From assembly GCA_933207985.1 (NCBI GenBank), contig OW240924.1, positions 68,176,985 through 68,240,984 of the forward strand: DNA of 64,000 nt. The letters are read 5' to 3'. This document shows positions 45,200 to 57,338 of this stretch, piece after piece (the stretch's first letter is position 1; every line of letters begins with the position of its first letter). The notes beneath the pieces are model-generated. The model ran no database searches and was not told the DNA's origin. It saw nothing but the letters and a program-made list of their open reading frames with translations. Origin of the DNA: Pelobates cultripes. Its lineage: Eukaryota; Chordata; Amphibia; Anura; Pelobatidae. The translations under genes and the position numbers were made by a program.

Positions 45200-46766
45200 T
45201 ACAGGGAGTGCAGAATTATTAGGCAAGTTGTATTTTTGAGGATTAATTTTATTATTGAACAACAACCATGTTCTCAATGAACCCAAAAAACTCATTAATA
45301 TCAAAGCTGAATATTTTTGGAAGTAGTTTTTAGTTTGTTTTTAGTTATAGCTATGTTAGGGGGATATCTGTGTGTGCAGGTGACTATTACTGTGCATAAT
45401 TATTAGGCAACTTAACAAAAAACAAATATATACCCATTTCAATTATTTATTATTACCAGTGAAACCAATATAACATCTCATCATTCACAAATATACATTT
45501 CTGACATTCAAAAACAAAACAAAAACAAATCAGTGACCAATATAGCCACCTTTCTTTGCAAGGACACTCAAAAGCCTGCCATCCATGGATTCTGTCAGTG
45601 TTTTGATCTGTTCACCATCAACATTGCGTGCAGCAGCAACCACAGCCTCCCAGACACTGTTCAGAGAGGTGTACTGTTTTCCCTCCTTGTAAATCTCACA
45701 TTTGATGATGGACCACAGGTTCTCAATGGGGTTCAGATCAGGTGAACAAGGAGGCCATGTCATTAGATTTTCTTCTTTTATACCCTTTCTTGCCAGCCAC
45801 GCTGTGGAGTACTTGGACGCGTGTGATGGAGCATTGTCCTGCATGAAAATCATGTTTTTCTTGAAGGATGCAGACTTCTTCCTGTACCACTGCTTGAAGA
45901 AGGTGTCTTCCAGGAACTGGCAGTAGGACTGGGAGTTGAGCTTGACTCCATCCTCAACCCGAAAAGGCCCCACAAGCTCATCTTTGATGATACCAGCCCA
46001 AACCAGTACTCCACCTCCACCTTGCTGGCGTCTGAGTCGGACTGGAGCTCTCTGCCCTTTACCAATCCAGCCACGGGCCCATCCATCTGGCCCATCAAGA
46101 CTCACTCTCATTTCATCAGTCCATAAAACCTTAGAAAAATCAGTCTTGAGATATTTCTTGGCCCAGTCTTGACGTTTCAGCTTGTGTGTCTTGTTCAGTG
46201 GTGGTCGTCTTTCAGCCTTTCTTACCTTGGCCATGTCTCTGAGTATTGCACACCTTGTGCTTTTGGGCACTCCAGTGATGTTGCAGCTCTGAAATATGGC
46301 CAAACTGGTGGCAAGTGGCATCGTGGCAGCTGCACGCTTGACTTTTCTCAGTTCATGGGCAGTTATTTTGTGCCTTGGTTTTTCCACACGCTTCTTGCGA
46401 CCCTGTTGACTATTTTGAATGAAACGCTTGATTGTTCGATGATCACGCTTCAGAAGCTTTGCAATTTTAAGAGTGCTGCATCCCTCTGCAAGATATCTCA
46501 CTATTTTTGACTTTTCTGAGCCTGTCAAGTCCTTCTTTTGACCCATTTTGCCAAAGGAAAGGAAGTTGCCTAATAATTATGCACACCTGATATAGGGTGT
46601 TGATGTCATTAGACCACACCCCTTCTCATTACAGAGATGCACATCACCTAATATGCTTAATTGGTAGTAGGCTTTCGAGCCTATACAGCTTGGAGTAAGA
46701 CAACATGCATAAAGAGGATGATGTGGTCAAAATACTCATTTGCCTAATAATTCTGCACTCCCTGTA
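45200..46766 (-). mobile_element. complete DD37E Tc1/mariner transposon, apparently intact
   Basis: The element is 45202-46764 (1563 bp) with TA on both sides (45200-45201, 46765-46766). The outer inverted ends are identical over about 25 bp, starting CAGGGAGTGCAGAATTATTA. Inner repeats containing GCATAATTATTAGGCAACTT at about 45392-45413 and 46563-46584 give an IR/DR layout. The single long frame is the transposase. It sits about 50 bp beyond the right end of DIRS-1. Confidence 0.95.
45530..46546 (-). CDS. Tc1/mariner transposase, DD37E type, full length
   Basis: The 338-residue cut-and-paste transposase runs uninterrupted from MGQKKDLTGSEKSKIVRYL to a KKGGYIGH C-terminus, a normal family length. 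The N-terminus has a helix-turn-helix (about residues 5-50, with STLKIAKLLKRDHRTIKRF) and a second DNA-binding part around 60-120. The catalytic triad is present: the first Asp in VLWTDEMRVSLDG, a GGGGVLVWAGI stretch, the second Asp in FMQDNAPSH, and Glu in SPDLNPIENLW. There are 37 residues between the second Asp and the Glu, which defines the DD37E group rather than classic DD34E Tc1. ATG at 46546 is the first in frame and lies about 20 bp inside the inner repeat. No promoter was identified. The frame is intact; activity is inferred, not shown. Confidence 0.95.
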   Translation of the reverse strand: MGQKKDLTGSEKSKIVRYLAEGCSTLKIAKLLKRDHRTIKRFIQNSQQGRKKRVEKPRHKITAHELRKVKRAAATMPLATSLAIFQSCNITGVPKSTRCAILRDMAKVRKAERRPPLNKTHKLKRQDWAKKYLKTDFSKVLWTDEMRVSLDGPDGWARGWIGKGQRAPVRLRRQQGGGGVLVWAGIIKDELVGPFRVEDGVKLNSQSYCQFLEDTFFKQWYRKKSASFKKNMIFMQDNAPSHASKYSTAWLARKGIKEENLMTWPPCSPDLNPIENLWSIIKCEIYKEGKQYTSLNSVWEAVVAAARNVDGEQIKTLTESMDGRLLSVLAKKGGYIGH

Positions 46767-47888
46767 GTTGTTTTGCGTTTTCAATTAAAATTAAAAAGAA
46801 ATAAAAATGTACCGTGCATATTCACAAAATATGAGCTAGTATTACAATTTAGAAGATTAAGAACTCCTAGGCACCTAAGGTGGTGGTGCACTCATAATTA
46901 AATGGATTACATAAATGTATTTAGAATAGTTAGTACTCCTTCACTCTCATCTCTGTGTTATTTAATCATCTCTTGGGGCCAACCGTGTTTTTGAAAGCAA
47001 ACGTACTTTTACAGAGCTTGCAATATCATTGACATTTATAAAGAAGACCAACCGAACATTACCTGCATTACCAAAGATGCTCTGACAGCATCTTAGGACC
47101 TCGGGCAATAGAAACAGATTTTAACAAGTTTGCTTTTTCCTATAAAATGGCAGTTATAGCTAATTTGGAACATCTGGGCATCGTATTCCCTTAAACAGAT
47201 ACTGACTGACCTGTCAACGTTTACAACAATTTTAAATGGCATTGAGACGGTCACCGAGGGATATACTATCAGCAAGTTTTCTGGTATGCCTCATTTTTAT
47301 AGCTTTATTTTTTTATTTTTTTATTATTTTACCTATTCAGTCCTCTTTTTTTGCGTTTACAGATTCAAAGTTGATTTATATTTAGGTGAATGTATGGGAG
47401 GAGACTGAAAGAGTAGAGAATAAATTAAACGTGGGCCACTTGGAACCCATACTAACCATGAATGAATGGTCAAATCATAGGCAGTGATCTCAATATTAAG
47501 GAATATTTTGTGGCGATATTAGGATGAGCTCCAATTTGAAGCTATTTGGATTAATTCAGGAGATTTGTACATTTTGGACGTTAGTGAACTTATTATCCAT
47601 CCTTAGTGAAATTTAGCCTCTAAATTTCTAAATTCCCCCCACCCCCCACAAATCTTAAAAAATATCTAAAACCTACAAGTATATAGTTAAGTTTCTCTTC
47701 TGTTTAATCTTCTTATTAAAGTTACTTTTGTTAATAAATTAAAACAAAGATTATCATTTTTAACAATCTCCTGTACTTCTGCAACATTCTTCTCCAAAGG
47801 ATGATGGGAGTTCCAAAAGTCATTTCAAGTGACACTGCATGTTCTACCTTGGATTGAGCAGTGCATTGTTGTTTAACCTTTGTAATTG
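46767..47888. other. no recognisable feature
   Basis: AT-rich, with a short C-tract at about 47635-47647. Confidence 0.4.
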
Positions 47889-47994
47889 TTAGCTTTGTCA
47901 CAGAAAATGTTTGTAAACTACATTTCCCATGATGCTTAGCCAAACTAAAGCTGACTAAGTTTATAGTTTACAAACATTTGCAAAGACAAAGTTA
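47889..47994. mobile_element. miniature foldback element
   Basis: Inverted arms: AATGTTTGTAAACTA (47906-47920) with TAGTTTACAAACATT (47964-47978), and outer CTTTGTC (47893) with GACAAAG (47985). The core ACTACATTTCCCATGATGC resembles the other foldbacks in the window. Confidence 0.6.
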
Positions 47995-48589
47995 GTCATT
48001 ACTGCATTAATCTCTCATGCAAACATATTCCTTCGTAGTCAATATGAATGAGATTTTCAGCTTGGACGATACATTCTCACTGTCAGTTAACACCGAATCC
48101 ATCATTCATCACTTCGCGCAGGCCAGCAGCTGTGTGCTAATCCCTAGTCTATGTTGGGTAACTGATCATCAGGTCATGTCTAAACACATGAAGCTTGGAA
48201 AATAGATGTTTGAAGCTTTCATGTGTGGGATTTGGCATTTAATTCTGACAGTTCATTTAAAACATATCCTTTTAAAGATTATTTTTATACGTCTGCTTTG
48301 TTGCAATGATGGAATGCATATTTTTAAACAAATAATTCAAACTGAACATTTACAATTTTCATACACAATAATATGTAATTTTTTTTAAAAAAGTGTATAA
48401 AAAAAAAGCAATTGCAGCAGAAGGAACAATTTGAAAACTTGTCAGTTTTGTTTTACGAAAGGTTCACCATTAAAGGATCCTTACTAAGCCATTATTTGGC
48501 TCCTGCACTGCATCACGTCCTAAAATGTTTGGAATCCCTATGTGAATTTGAAAAGGGTGTCAGTGTAAGTAAATGCAGGGGTGTATTAA
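47995..48589. other. no recognisable feature
   Basis: The frames at 48017-48597 have no known motif. Confidence 0.4.
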
Positions 48590-49325
48590 AGTGCTAGTGT
48601 GTATATTTGTGTGAATGTAGCTTGAATGTAGTTGTATTTTTTTTGTGTGCAGGTCAGCAGCTGTGAATAAAGTTTGCGCAGTGTGTATAAATAAGTATAT
48701 TTGTATGGAGATTGTGAATGCAGGTGTACATATATGCAGAGTACCACCATGGGAATACAAGGGATTCTTTTTGTGGAGTGCTGTGTGAGAATGAAGGTGA
48801 CTATTTGGGTGGATTGATGTGGGAATGCAGGTGATTATTTGTCTGGAGTTCTGTGTGGGAATGCAGGTTATTATTTGTGTGGAGTGCTGTGTGGGAATGT
48901 AGGTGTGCATTAGTGCTGAGTGTCACCACAGGAATGCAGGTGATTATTTGTCTGGAGTGCTGTGTGGGAATGTAGGTAATTATTTGTGTGGGGTGCTGTG
49001 TGGGAATGCAGGTGATTATTTGTGTGGGGTGCTGTGTGGGAATGCAGGTGATTATTTGTGTGGAGTGCTGTGTGAGAATGCAAGTGTGTTTTTGTGTGGA
49101 GTGCTGTGTGAGAATGCAGGTATGTTTTGGTGTAATACCATGTGGAAATACAAGGGTGTATTTGTGTGGACTGCCAGCGTGGCAATTCAGGAGTGTATAT
49201 TTGTAGAAAGTCAGTGTTGGATTGTAGGGGTGTATTTGAGTGGAGTGTTCATCTGAAAATGTAGGTTAGAGAATGTATTTGTGTAGAGTAGCTGTGTGGG
49301 AATGCATGTGTGTATTACAGTAGGG
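48590..49325. repeat. 36-bp minisatellite
   Basis: A tandem array with period 36 bp, cleanest at about 48930-49110, with GTGCTGTGTGGGAATGCAGG recurring near 48957, 48993, 49029 and 49065. It is more degenerate toward both ends. Because 36 is a multiple of three and the units lack stops, long open frames (117 codons on plus, 116 on minus) run through it, giving a Cys/Gly-rich 12-residue repeat on one strand. I regard these as artefacts. Confidence 0.9.
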
Positions 49326-50141
49326 ATTTAGCCTGTATGAATGCTTTTTGCATTGTGTTTATAAATGCACTGGTGTGCACTGTTCCAGGGGATTTTCAAT
49401 GTTTGTCCCTATCTCAATATATCTCCTTCTCTTCCATTCCACCCCACCATGTTATCTTGTCTTTGGAGTGTGAGTCTAGGACGTAAGTATGCTGTGGCAG
49501 GCTCTTTAATTTACTGGTAGGGTGGTGGATGCAGTGTGGAGGAGGATATAACATAGCATCATATACTCACTCTTTTCTCTACTGGCGCTCACAGTGCCCC
49601 CATTCTCAAATGAAGAGTCCAGACAGATTGCGCTCACTCCCATGTCACTAATCCATGCTACATCCATATGCAAAAAAGGGTTGTGGCAATCTATAGGTCA
49701 GTAGATCATTCTCATTCCAGATGGCAACCCTATTATCAGTTGAGCTACTCTGACTACACTTTGAGAAGTGACTAATCAAAGGGAAAAAATGAGCAGTAAA
49801 CAATATATCTGTCTTCATATATTTAAAAAAACAAAAACAAATATAGGTTGATTACTGCTCCTCATCTTTTACCCTCTGTTGGTTAATTTTACTTATTTGA
49901 TCTGAGATCTAAATAGTGCAAAAAAATGCACCTATCAGTGTATTGGGAAATATATACATAATATTTATATTTAACAGTAAACTGGCTAATTTTTGTGTCC
50001 CTTTTGGTTCATCCAAAACACCTTTTTCCTGAAACGATTGCATAGATAAAAGTTGTCCTAGCTGAAAAGCCACATAGATGTATCCCGACTTGCCCCAACC
50101 AACCAGTTGTTTTGCACAGCATTTCAGAACACAATGTATTT
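49326..50141. other. no recognisable feature
   Basis: No motif or repeat recognised. Confidence 0.4.
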
Positions 50142-51379
50142 TACATGTACTATAAGTATTGGGACACACCTCTTAATTATTATATTAAGGTGTTTCAATT
50201 AGACCCACTACCACAGGTATATAAAATCTAGCTCCTTATGCAGTTAGCATTTACAAACATTTGTTTAAAAACAATGGGTCGTGCTGCAGAGTTCAGTGAA
50301 TTCAAGCGTGGTAATGTGATACGATGCCATCTTTGCAATAAGTCAGTTCGTAAAAATTCATCCCTGCTAAATATTCCATGGTCAACTGTAAGTGGTATTA
50401 TTTGAAAGTGGAAACGTTTAGGAACAGCAGCAACTTAGCCATGAAGAGGACGACCACATAAAGTCGAAGAGCGGGGTCAGAGAGTGCTGAGACGCATGGT
50501 GTGTAAAAGTAACCAATGCTCTGCTGATTCCATAGCTGAGGAGTTCCAAACTTCCACTGGAATTACTACTAGTAAAAATAAACAGTGTGGTGGGAGGTTC
50601 ATGGAATGGGTATCAAGCAAGCAAGCCTCACTTCACCAAGTACAATGCCAAGTGGTGTGAAATACGCCACCACAGGACTGTGGAACAGTGAAAATGTTCT
50701 GTGGAGTTACGAATCACGCTTCTCTGTTTGACAGTCTGATGGGCAAGTCTGGGTTTTGCGGATGCCAGGAGAGCATTACCTGCCTAACTGCATTGCGATA
50801 ACTGTAAAGTTTAGTGGAGTAGCGATAATATAATTAGGCTGTTTTTCAGGGATTGGGCTAGGCTCCTTACTTCCAGTCAAGGGAAACCTTAATGCTTTAG
50901 CATACCAAGATATTTTGGATAATTCTATGCTTCCAACTTTGTGAGAACAGTTTGGGGAATGCCCTTTTCTATTCCAGCATGACTGTGCCCCAGTGCACAA
51001 AGCAACGTCCATAAATACCTGGTTAGATAGTTGGATGAATTTGATGTGGAAGATCTTGACTGGCCAGCACAGAGCCCTGATCTCAACCCCATCAAACTCC
51101 ATTACCTTTGGGATAAACTGGAATGGAGATTGCGAGCCAGGCCTTCTCGTTCAACATCATTGCCTGCCTCACAAATGCTCTTCTGGATGAATGGGAAAAT
51201 ATTCCCACAGAAACATTTCAAAACCTGGTGGAAAGCATTTCCAGAAGAGTGGAAGCTGTTATAGCTACAAAGGGGGACCAACGACATATTAATGTCTATG
51301 TATTTAGAATGCAATGTCTTAAAAGTCCCTGTTGGTGTAATGGTCAGGTGTCCCAATACATTTGTCCATATAGTGTATA
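50142..51379 (+). mobile_element. degenerate Tc1-like transposon, nearly full length
   Basis: The left end has AAGTATTGGGACACACC just after a TA (50142-50143). The right end, reverse complemented, reads ACACTATATGGACAAATG then TATTGGGACACC, so the ends are inverted. The left end has lost a few bases relative to the right. A decayed transposase gene lies between. Confidence 0.82.
50274..51275 (+). pseudogene. Tc1-like transposase, many lesions
   Basis: Starts MGRAAEFSEFKRGNVIRCHL, an N-terminal helix-turn-helix region, which hits stops after about 45 codons. Further pieces follow in shifting frames: FLFQHDCAPVHKA with the second catalytic Asp (near 50977), LDWPAQSPDLNPI (from about 51055), and a C-terminal ISRRVEAVIATKGD stretch (near 51240). 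The residue after SPDLNPI, the third catalytic Glu in the family, is Lys here (51094-51096). It is clearly inactive. Confidence 0.82.
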
Positions 51380-52529
51380 ACCCCCTTATAAGTGCTAATT
51401 TATGCCAAAATAGGAGAGTCAAGTCGGTTCTACTGCCATATCTTGCCATAAGAAGCAAATGCTTATGTGATGCTGAATAAATAACGAAATCATCTCATTC
51501 TACATGATCAACTTTGGAACACTGAATAGTTTCATAGCTGGATTAACCATAAGTTGACTTGAGTTCGGGTCCCCAAACTGGTAACTTGCCTAGGGCCCTG
51601 TGGAATCTTTATAAGGTTCTGGTGTCATGGGATCTTTCATCCCCACATGTGCAAAAGTACATTGGTGACATTAACTCCTGGAAGAAAAAGCCTCCAGGAA
51701 CTCAATACAAAGAAAAGATGGTGCATTCTACAAGAGGTTTTGGTAAGTATGTCTATCTTCCTGCTTTTTGCCCAGATGCCATAAGAGAAGCAGACATGTA
51801 ATTTTGGGGGCCTGTGTGAAAAACATTAATACTCCCCAAGTGACAATGCATATCTCAAGTTGAACTTAGGCATCATTTTATTTTTCCACAGCTATTTCAG
51901 AGTTTTCAGCCTGACATGCAAATGAGCAGATTATATATATAGTTCGGATTGGAAATTATAGACTATATAGTTTTTTTGTATAATATTGGTGGCGCTATTG
52001 TGTAATGCCTATATGTATCATTAATTCATTATATTATTAATGATTGAGCGATTATATTTCTTAGGTATTAGATGTATAATGGTATTATGTAAGACCACTA
52101 AAGTTTACACTGAGTTACATTATTTTATTGCATATATTATTAATCACTACAGTACTTATGATCGGAGGCCAACTATGTTTCATTGTCTTTGTATGTACAC
52201 TGCACAGACACATACACAAACAAACATACATTTATACATACATGCACACACACTTATTCCTTCATGTATTATTACAAACTGCCACCAGATGTCAGCAAAT
52301 ATTCCTTTCAAAAACTATTCTTTAGTTAAGCTATCCTGCAACATAATGCTCAATCAGAATTTTGAGCAGATGGTTAGTGTGTTGCCCAAGTTTTTCCACA
52401 TTTTGTAGTATTACATTAAAAGGGATTTTATTGGGATTCGTATAATTTGTTTTACACAATGTACCTATCATTTTGTTGTTTGACAAATGCTTATCATGAC
52501 AAAATATGATCGAGATAAACATGGTAGAA
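51380..52529. other. no recognisable feature
   Basis: Unclassified. The 122-codon frame at 52040-52408 is His/Tyr/Ile-rich without motifs and crosses a CA/TA-rich stretch. Confidence 0.4.
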
Positions 52530-52815
52530 CAAACAAACAGCTGTGGGTTTGGTCTAAGTCTCTCCTAGCTTTAGACATGTGGATCCTGAAATGTTTGACC
52601 ATACCTCATAGCACCATTGTTCTAGCTCTGACATGTCACATGGGGACTGTCTGTTAACTGCAATATTCCAGGCTTTCCGCAGACTGTCAAATAAACGGTG
52701 GTCTGGGCTCTGACCAAATTATTATAAGACATATACGTTTTTGGCTTTATATTGCTCCACTTTGGCTGTATGATAAGGGGTATTATCCTGCTGGTACAGC
52801 ACCAACACATGATGG
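52530..52815 (-). pseudogene. Tc1-like transposase C-terminal remnant
   Basis: The minus strand reads LYQQDNTPYHTAKVEQY with the second catalytic Asp region, then two stops, then FGQSPD directly followed by HRLFDSLRKAW. The family has SPDLNPIEHLW, so about five residues including the catalytic Glu are deleted (near 52690-52712). The tail NRQSPCDMSELEQWCYEVW matches the family C-terminus. No inverted ends were identified, so only the coding relic is annotated. Confidence 0.75.
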
Positions 52816-53638
52816 AATTGCCAGGTTACTTCTGAACTGGATATGGCCAGATACATTGCTCTATTAAAGACGATCCAATTTGGAGAAATATTTTATTTAT
52901 CTTCTTAACCAGATAACATTGTGTTAACAGGCCCCTTGTGCTCACCTCACATCTTTCTCATGCAGTTATATCAACGGATAGTCTGTGCTCAGCTGACGCT
53001 CTCAGCCTGTCCCCAGCAACCAATCCGTGGCTTCCTCATTGAGGCCGGGGACTGAGGTGGAGAAAGAGGGCTGAGTTGACGGGAACTGTCTGGACAACTT
53101 CATGGTTTGAACCATTCATAAATAGTTTTTCCACTGAAGGTAAGATGGTACCCTCGACCTCCATTGAGTTGAAGATGTTATGGTACCTGGTGTGTTCCTT
53201 TCAATGTTAAAAAAGGTGGGCTTGGTTTTTATGGAGTTAATACTATTCCCACCACCATTACTCAGTTACCACATCCCAAAGTTCAAAAGCACATTGAACG
53301 TGTTGGAGATATTGCAAACAGACAGGGAATAAGTGGAATATAGCACATTAAATCCCTAAATTAATAATGTTTCAACTTTGCTACTTGGGCTATGATTTTT
53401 TTTTCACTGTGTCATCTGGCATTCCACCCACAAATCACAGAGATACTGTATCTCTGCAAGATTTCATGTGATCTAAACGTACATCAGGATATCGTAAATT
53501 GCATGGGACTGAAATCAAATGTATTACTTTATTTTAAATAAGACAAACAAAAAGAACACAAACAATCTCATAACTCACACATGCTATATCTAAAATACTT
53601 CTGGGATACCTGAACTGTTCAGGTATACAAATATGAAA
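52816..53638. other. no recognisable feature
   Basis: No motif or repeat recognised. Confidence 0.4.
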
Positions 53639-53669
53639 GGGATAGATAGATAGATAGATAGATAGATAG
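53639..53669. repeat. (GATA)n microsatellite
   Basis: About seven GATA units. Confidence 0.95.
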
Positions 53670-55110
53670 TGTGATAAAAAGCTTTAGCCACAAGATGGAG
53701 CTCTGATGTAAGGAAAAAATACTGCACCACAATGGACTCACTCCCAAAGCAGTTATACAGAGTATATCACTGTAACATCATGCTTCAACTGCTCACATGG
53801 AATGTAGATTAACAAAAGGCTGCATTCATTCCAGGTTGTTGCGCGCTACTAGTAGATAGTGACACAAAAGTATGCGCAGATCTTAATATCACAGCTGTAG
53901 GACTCCGCTGTCTTTTTCCAACAGGATTATTTACTAAGCTCCAATTTCTTTTTCATGAAAAGTAAAAAAAATTAAATAAAAATAAAAAAATGTAAAAGCA
54001 GGTTGAGAAAATTTGGAAATTTTTTTTTTTTTTTTTTAAATGAAACCTATATTAAACAATCTGACATCGCACAAATTACCCCAAAAGTATCCAACATTGA
54101 GCTGAGACATTACTCAAGGATGAATTATTGAGAAATTGTTGAGTTTGTGCCTGAATAGGAAATAAACATTGCCGTACTGACTTGAGAGAGCAAATTGATA
54201 AATAAATCAATAAACCAAATACAAAATGAAACCATTCTTGATTACCCATGAGAGATTGACAATATGATCTCTCTCTCTATCCTCACACCATGACCCTATC
54301 CCCTATCCCCTGGGCTGTAGGATGGGGGTTTAATAACTAATATCGGGATCTAGAGGGCCCCTGTACATGAAGTAATTTGTTTTATTCCCCCACCAACCCT
54401 TTTACACATGCATGGAAGGTTAGGGGTCAATACGGAATTATGAGGACCCCTTCTAAGCAGGTGGTAGTAGCAGGTTAAATTTTTTATTATTTTGATAGCT
54501 CATTTGTTTGGCTTTCTTATGGTAAACCACTTTGTCACCTACATGAGTACTGATAACATCAATGCTGCTAAAGATTGCGTAGCTGCTCAGCATAATTATA
54601 GCGCCTCTCGTCTACAATGCCAAAGTGGGACCATCAAGCCTGCCCCATACACTTCAGGTGAGTGTGTCCAGAATCTAACCTAATAATGGTGCCAGTACTT
54701 CTGACTCCATAGTTGTAAGAATTCTCAGTTTTCCTGCCAGTGGGTGGCAGAATTAAAAATCTTAAAATCCGAGGAGGGTGTAGCACGTTTCTGATCAAGT
54801 AGGGAGTTAAGACGCTCCATTGATTTGCCATGTTTTCATGAATAATCTCATTTTCTAGGAACAGACCTCCTGAAAAGTAATGGGATCTGATACTTATTTG
54901 AATGAACAAATGAGTGATGAAGGTAAAAGAAGTTAAGGGGTCTTGTCCCCAATACATCCAAGATATTCTTATGAGTCCTTTCAGGGTTATGGCCTCGAAA
55001 AAACTGTGACAAACAGATTTGATAGACTCCACATTGCATTCTGATGACTAGGACGATGCCCCCTCCTCCTAAGCTGATATCAAGTTATCACTGCAAGACA
55101 TTTGCTTGGT
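53670..55110. other. mostly unclassified
   Basis: A T-run at about 54020-54037. The 132-codon minus-strand frame at 54634-55032 has protein-like composition but no motif I recognise. It could be part of a retroelement next to the L1 fragment. Confidence 0.35.
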
Positions 55111-55362
55111 TTTTTTAGATTGGCTCATCCATGGTAAAGTTAAAAGTGGCAATACTGGCAGGCAGTGGTACTGCCATAAAAGGGGACATGAATGACATTA
55201 ATGCTCGCCTGGTGGCATCTAAACTGGCCAACAAATGTCTACAGAAGACTTTCTCTGATCTGAATGGTAAATTTACCATCCTGGAAGACCAGAGCAGATT
55301 AAAGAATATATGGCTTAGGGATACCCAAGGACATTTCATCAGAGGAATTACCTAATTTTTGT
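55111..55362 (+). pseudogene. L1 ORF1 fragment
   Basis: The plus-strand frame carries a coiled-coil-like stretch and then ILEDQSRLKNIWLRD. One frame over, the same DNA gives GLGIPKDISSEEL. Together these fit the L1 ORF1 junction motif, LEDRSRRNN-[LI]-R-[LI]-RGIPE..., broken by a frameshift near 55310. No other L1 part is attached. Confidence 0.62.
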
Positions 55363-55735
55363 ATGCATGTTGTTATTCAATCATTTTGCCTCCAAAACAG
55401 GCTAAATCCATTCAGCTAATCATCTGACTAAATCACTAAAGACACACAGAAGGTTTGAGGTCTGTCTTTCTGTGATTTCAATGCATTGTGTGTAGAAGCC
55501 ACAATGAAGGAGATAAGACAACCCACTTTTCTTTTTTCGAGTGTATAGTTATCCTTATCTGGGACTTATCAAGAAGCAATGTACAATTCATTCTCTAATA
55601 AAGTTCCTACAGGAATAAAATGTTAGCTACAAATCTTGTACTCAAATTCTATTTTGCTGATGAAAGGAAGCAAAACGCAGAGCATATCACACATGATCAG
55701 AAGCCTCTAACTATTAAATGGGATTGTCTCACATA

Positions 55736-55925
55736 GGGCCGGATTATGAGCCTATTGGATATAGTCATGACAATTACAATGGGCCTAATTATCTAAAACA
55801 GTCATATCTCCCAAGTGTCATGTAACTGGTGGAGGTGGTGTTGGAGGGAAACTTGCAGGATACATTTATAAGAATACACATACCCTGTGAGGCAGTATGT
55901 CGATGGGTGTTATAAAAGTAGGTGG
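55736..55925 (+). repeat. dispersed repeat, copy 2 (GGGCCGGATTA end)
   Basis: Homologous, block by block, to the reverse strand of 10425-10638: GGGCCGGATTATGAGCC, GACAATTAC, CATATCTCCCAAG, CTGGTGGAGGTGG and ACACATACCCT. Confidence 0.65.
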
Positions 55926-57338
55926 GCCAGTGATGCAAATCAATTCACTTGTACTGCCCAAAGTGGTGGACCCACCTGGAAAGGGTGTGGGTCTGTCCAA
56001 AGGTTATCCCTTATTAATAGCAAGCAGTAACTAGTGGTATGCAGCCTGGGACAGAGAAAACGCAGGATAAAGTGAGATTAGCAGAAAAGGGGCATGTCAC
56101 ACTACAGAGAGAACAACGCAACAAGAGCATTTGCTCAGTGCCAGTCAGCTTTACTTTAACTAATTTATAGCCAGCCAGTCCACATATGTTTTGTTACCCT
56201 ACATCCATCCTTACTTACCATACTTAATTCCCTCTGCACAAATCAAGAGCATGTGAAGGGTAGTAAAAAATTGTTTTTAGAAAAAATCATTTTTCTTTTT
56301 TAAACAATAGGCCTTTTGGGCTGAAGCTTCAGCTCTGTTAGTCCCCATGTTACTCCAGCCCTGGCCTCGCATGTTATCAAAGATAACTAGAGGCCACCTG
56401 TAGGGTATAGTGAGAATTACCCCATTGTTCCTGAGGATCATCACCCTGAATTTACCACTGGGGGACTATGGCTATTCAACCCTCTACATACGTTACCTAC
56501 TAGGCATTAATGTAGTTCTGTTTGAATAAACTTTTTCAGTTATCCATTGCACATGATAGTATGCCATGAGTTTTTTTTATATTTGATTATTCCCATTATG
56601 CTGTGCAGTCACTATATTTTACAGTTTTGTTCTGTTCATAGCAGATCACGTTTATCTAATTTTGCTGTCAGCTCTTTTTAATCTACCACTGAATGTTAAA
56701 GTTTTATTGCATATTGTTAAATGACTCAATAAAAACTGAATTCAAAAATATATATGCTACAACTGTGGACATAGGCCTTAATTAATATTTTTAGATAAGC
56801 GTTTCAAATAATGTAATACTTTTGGATAAACATTTAAAATGGTTTTTCAAAATATGAATATAAAAAAAATACAATCATATATTTTCGCAATATTAAATTT
56901 TGATTATCCAAAAATATTACAATTGATGCCATACACATTTGCTTATTCTAACTTATTTACGAAAGCTTTGTTTGACAAAGCTCACTGATACTCTTTGTTT
57001 GCCAACTGAAATAATTATAAGCATCCTTAACAAACATAACAGTGAACTGAAGGTACTGGAGTAGTTACATGTCAAGTTAACAGATCCGTGGAATGAGATG
57101 AAACAAGACTTCTTGGCATTCCATCACATCCTTACGACCAATGAGAATCTGAAATAACTGTGTCTCTCTGCTGTGTCTTTTATGCAAAGGAGCCTTGTCT
57201 TGCCATTTTCATTCTTATTGTCCCTTAACGGGGATACCAGGATGATATGCCAATAGAGACTTTCCCTTCTGTGATAGCTTGTGTGAACTAAACCTCTTGA
57301 CATGTTCCTCAGTAGGCACCATCCCATAGGACAGGCTG
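55926..57338. other. no recognisable feature
   Basis: Unclassified, AT-rich. Confidence 0.4.

Noticed and set aside
45533..46510. Plus-strand frames of 70-113 codons.
   Set aside because: Shadows of the minus-strand DD37E transposase.
48560..49256. A Cys-rich repeat protein of about 117 residues.
   Set aside because: It is the translation of a 36-bp minisatellite; the frame breaks where the array ends, and the opposite strand is equally open.
54634..55032. A 132-codon minus-strand frame next to the L1 ORF1 piece.
   Set aside because: The composition is plausible, but I recognise no L1 or other motif, so no function is assigned.
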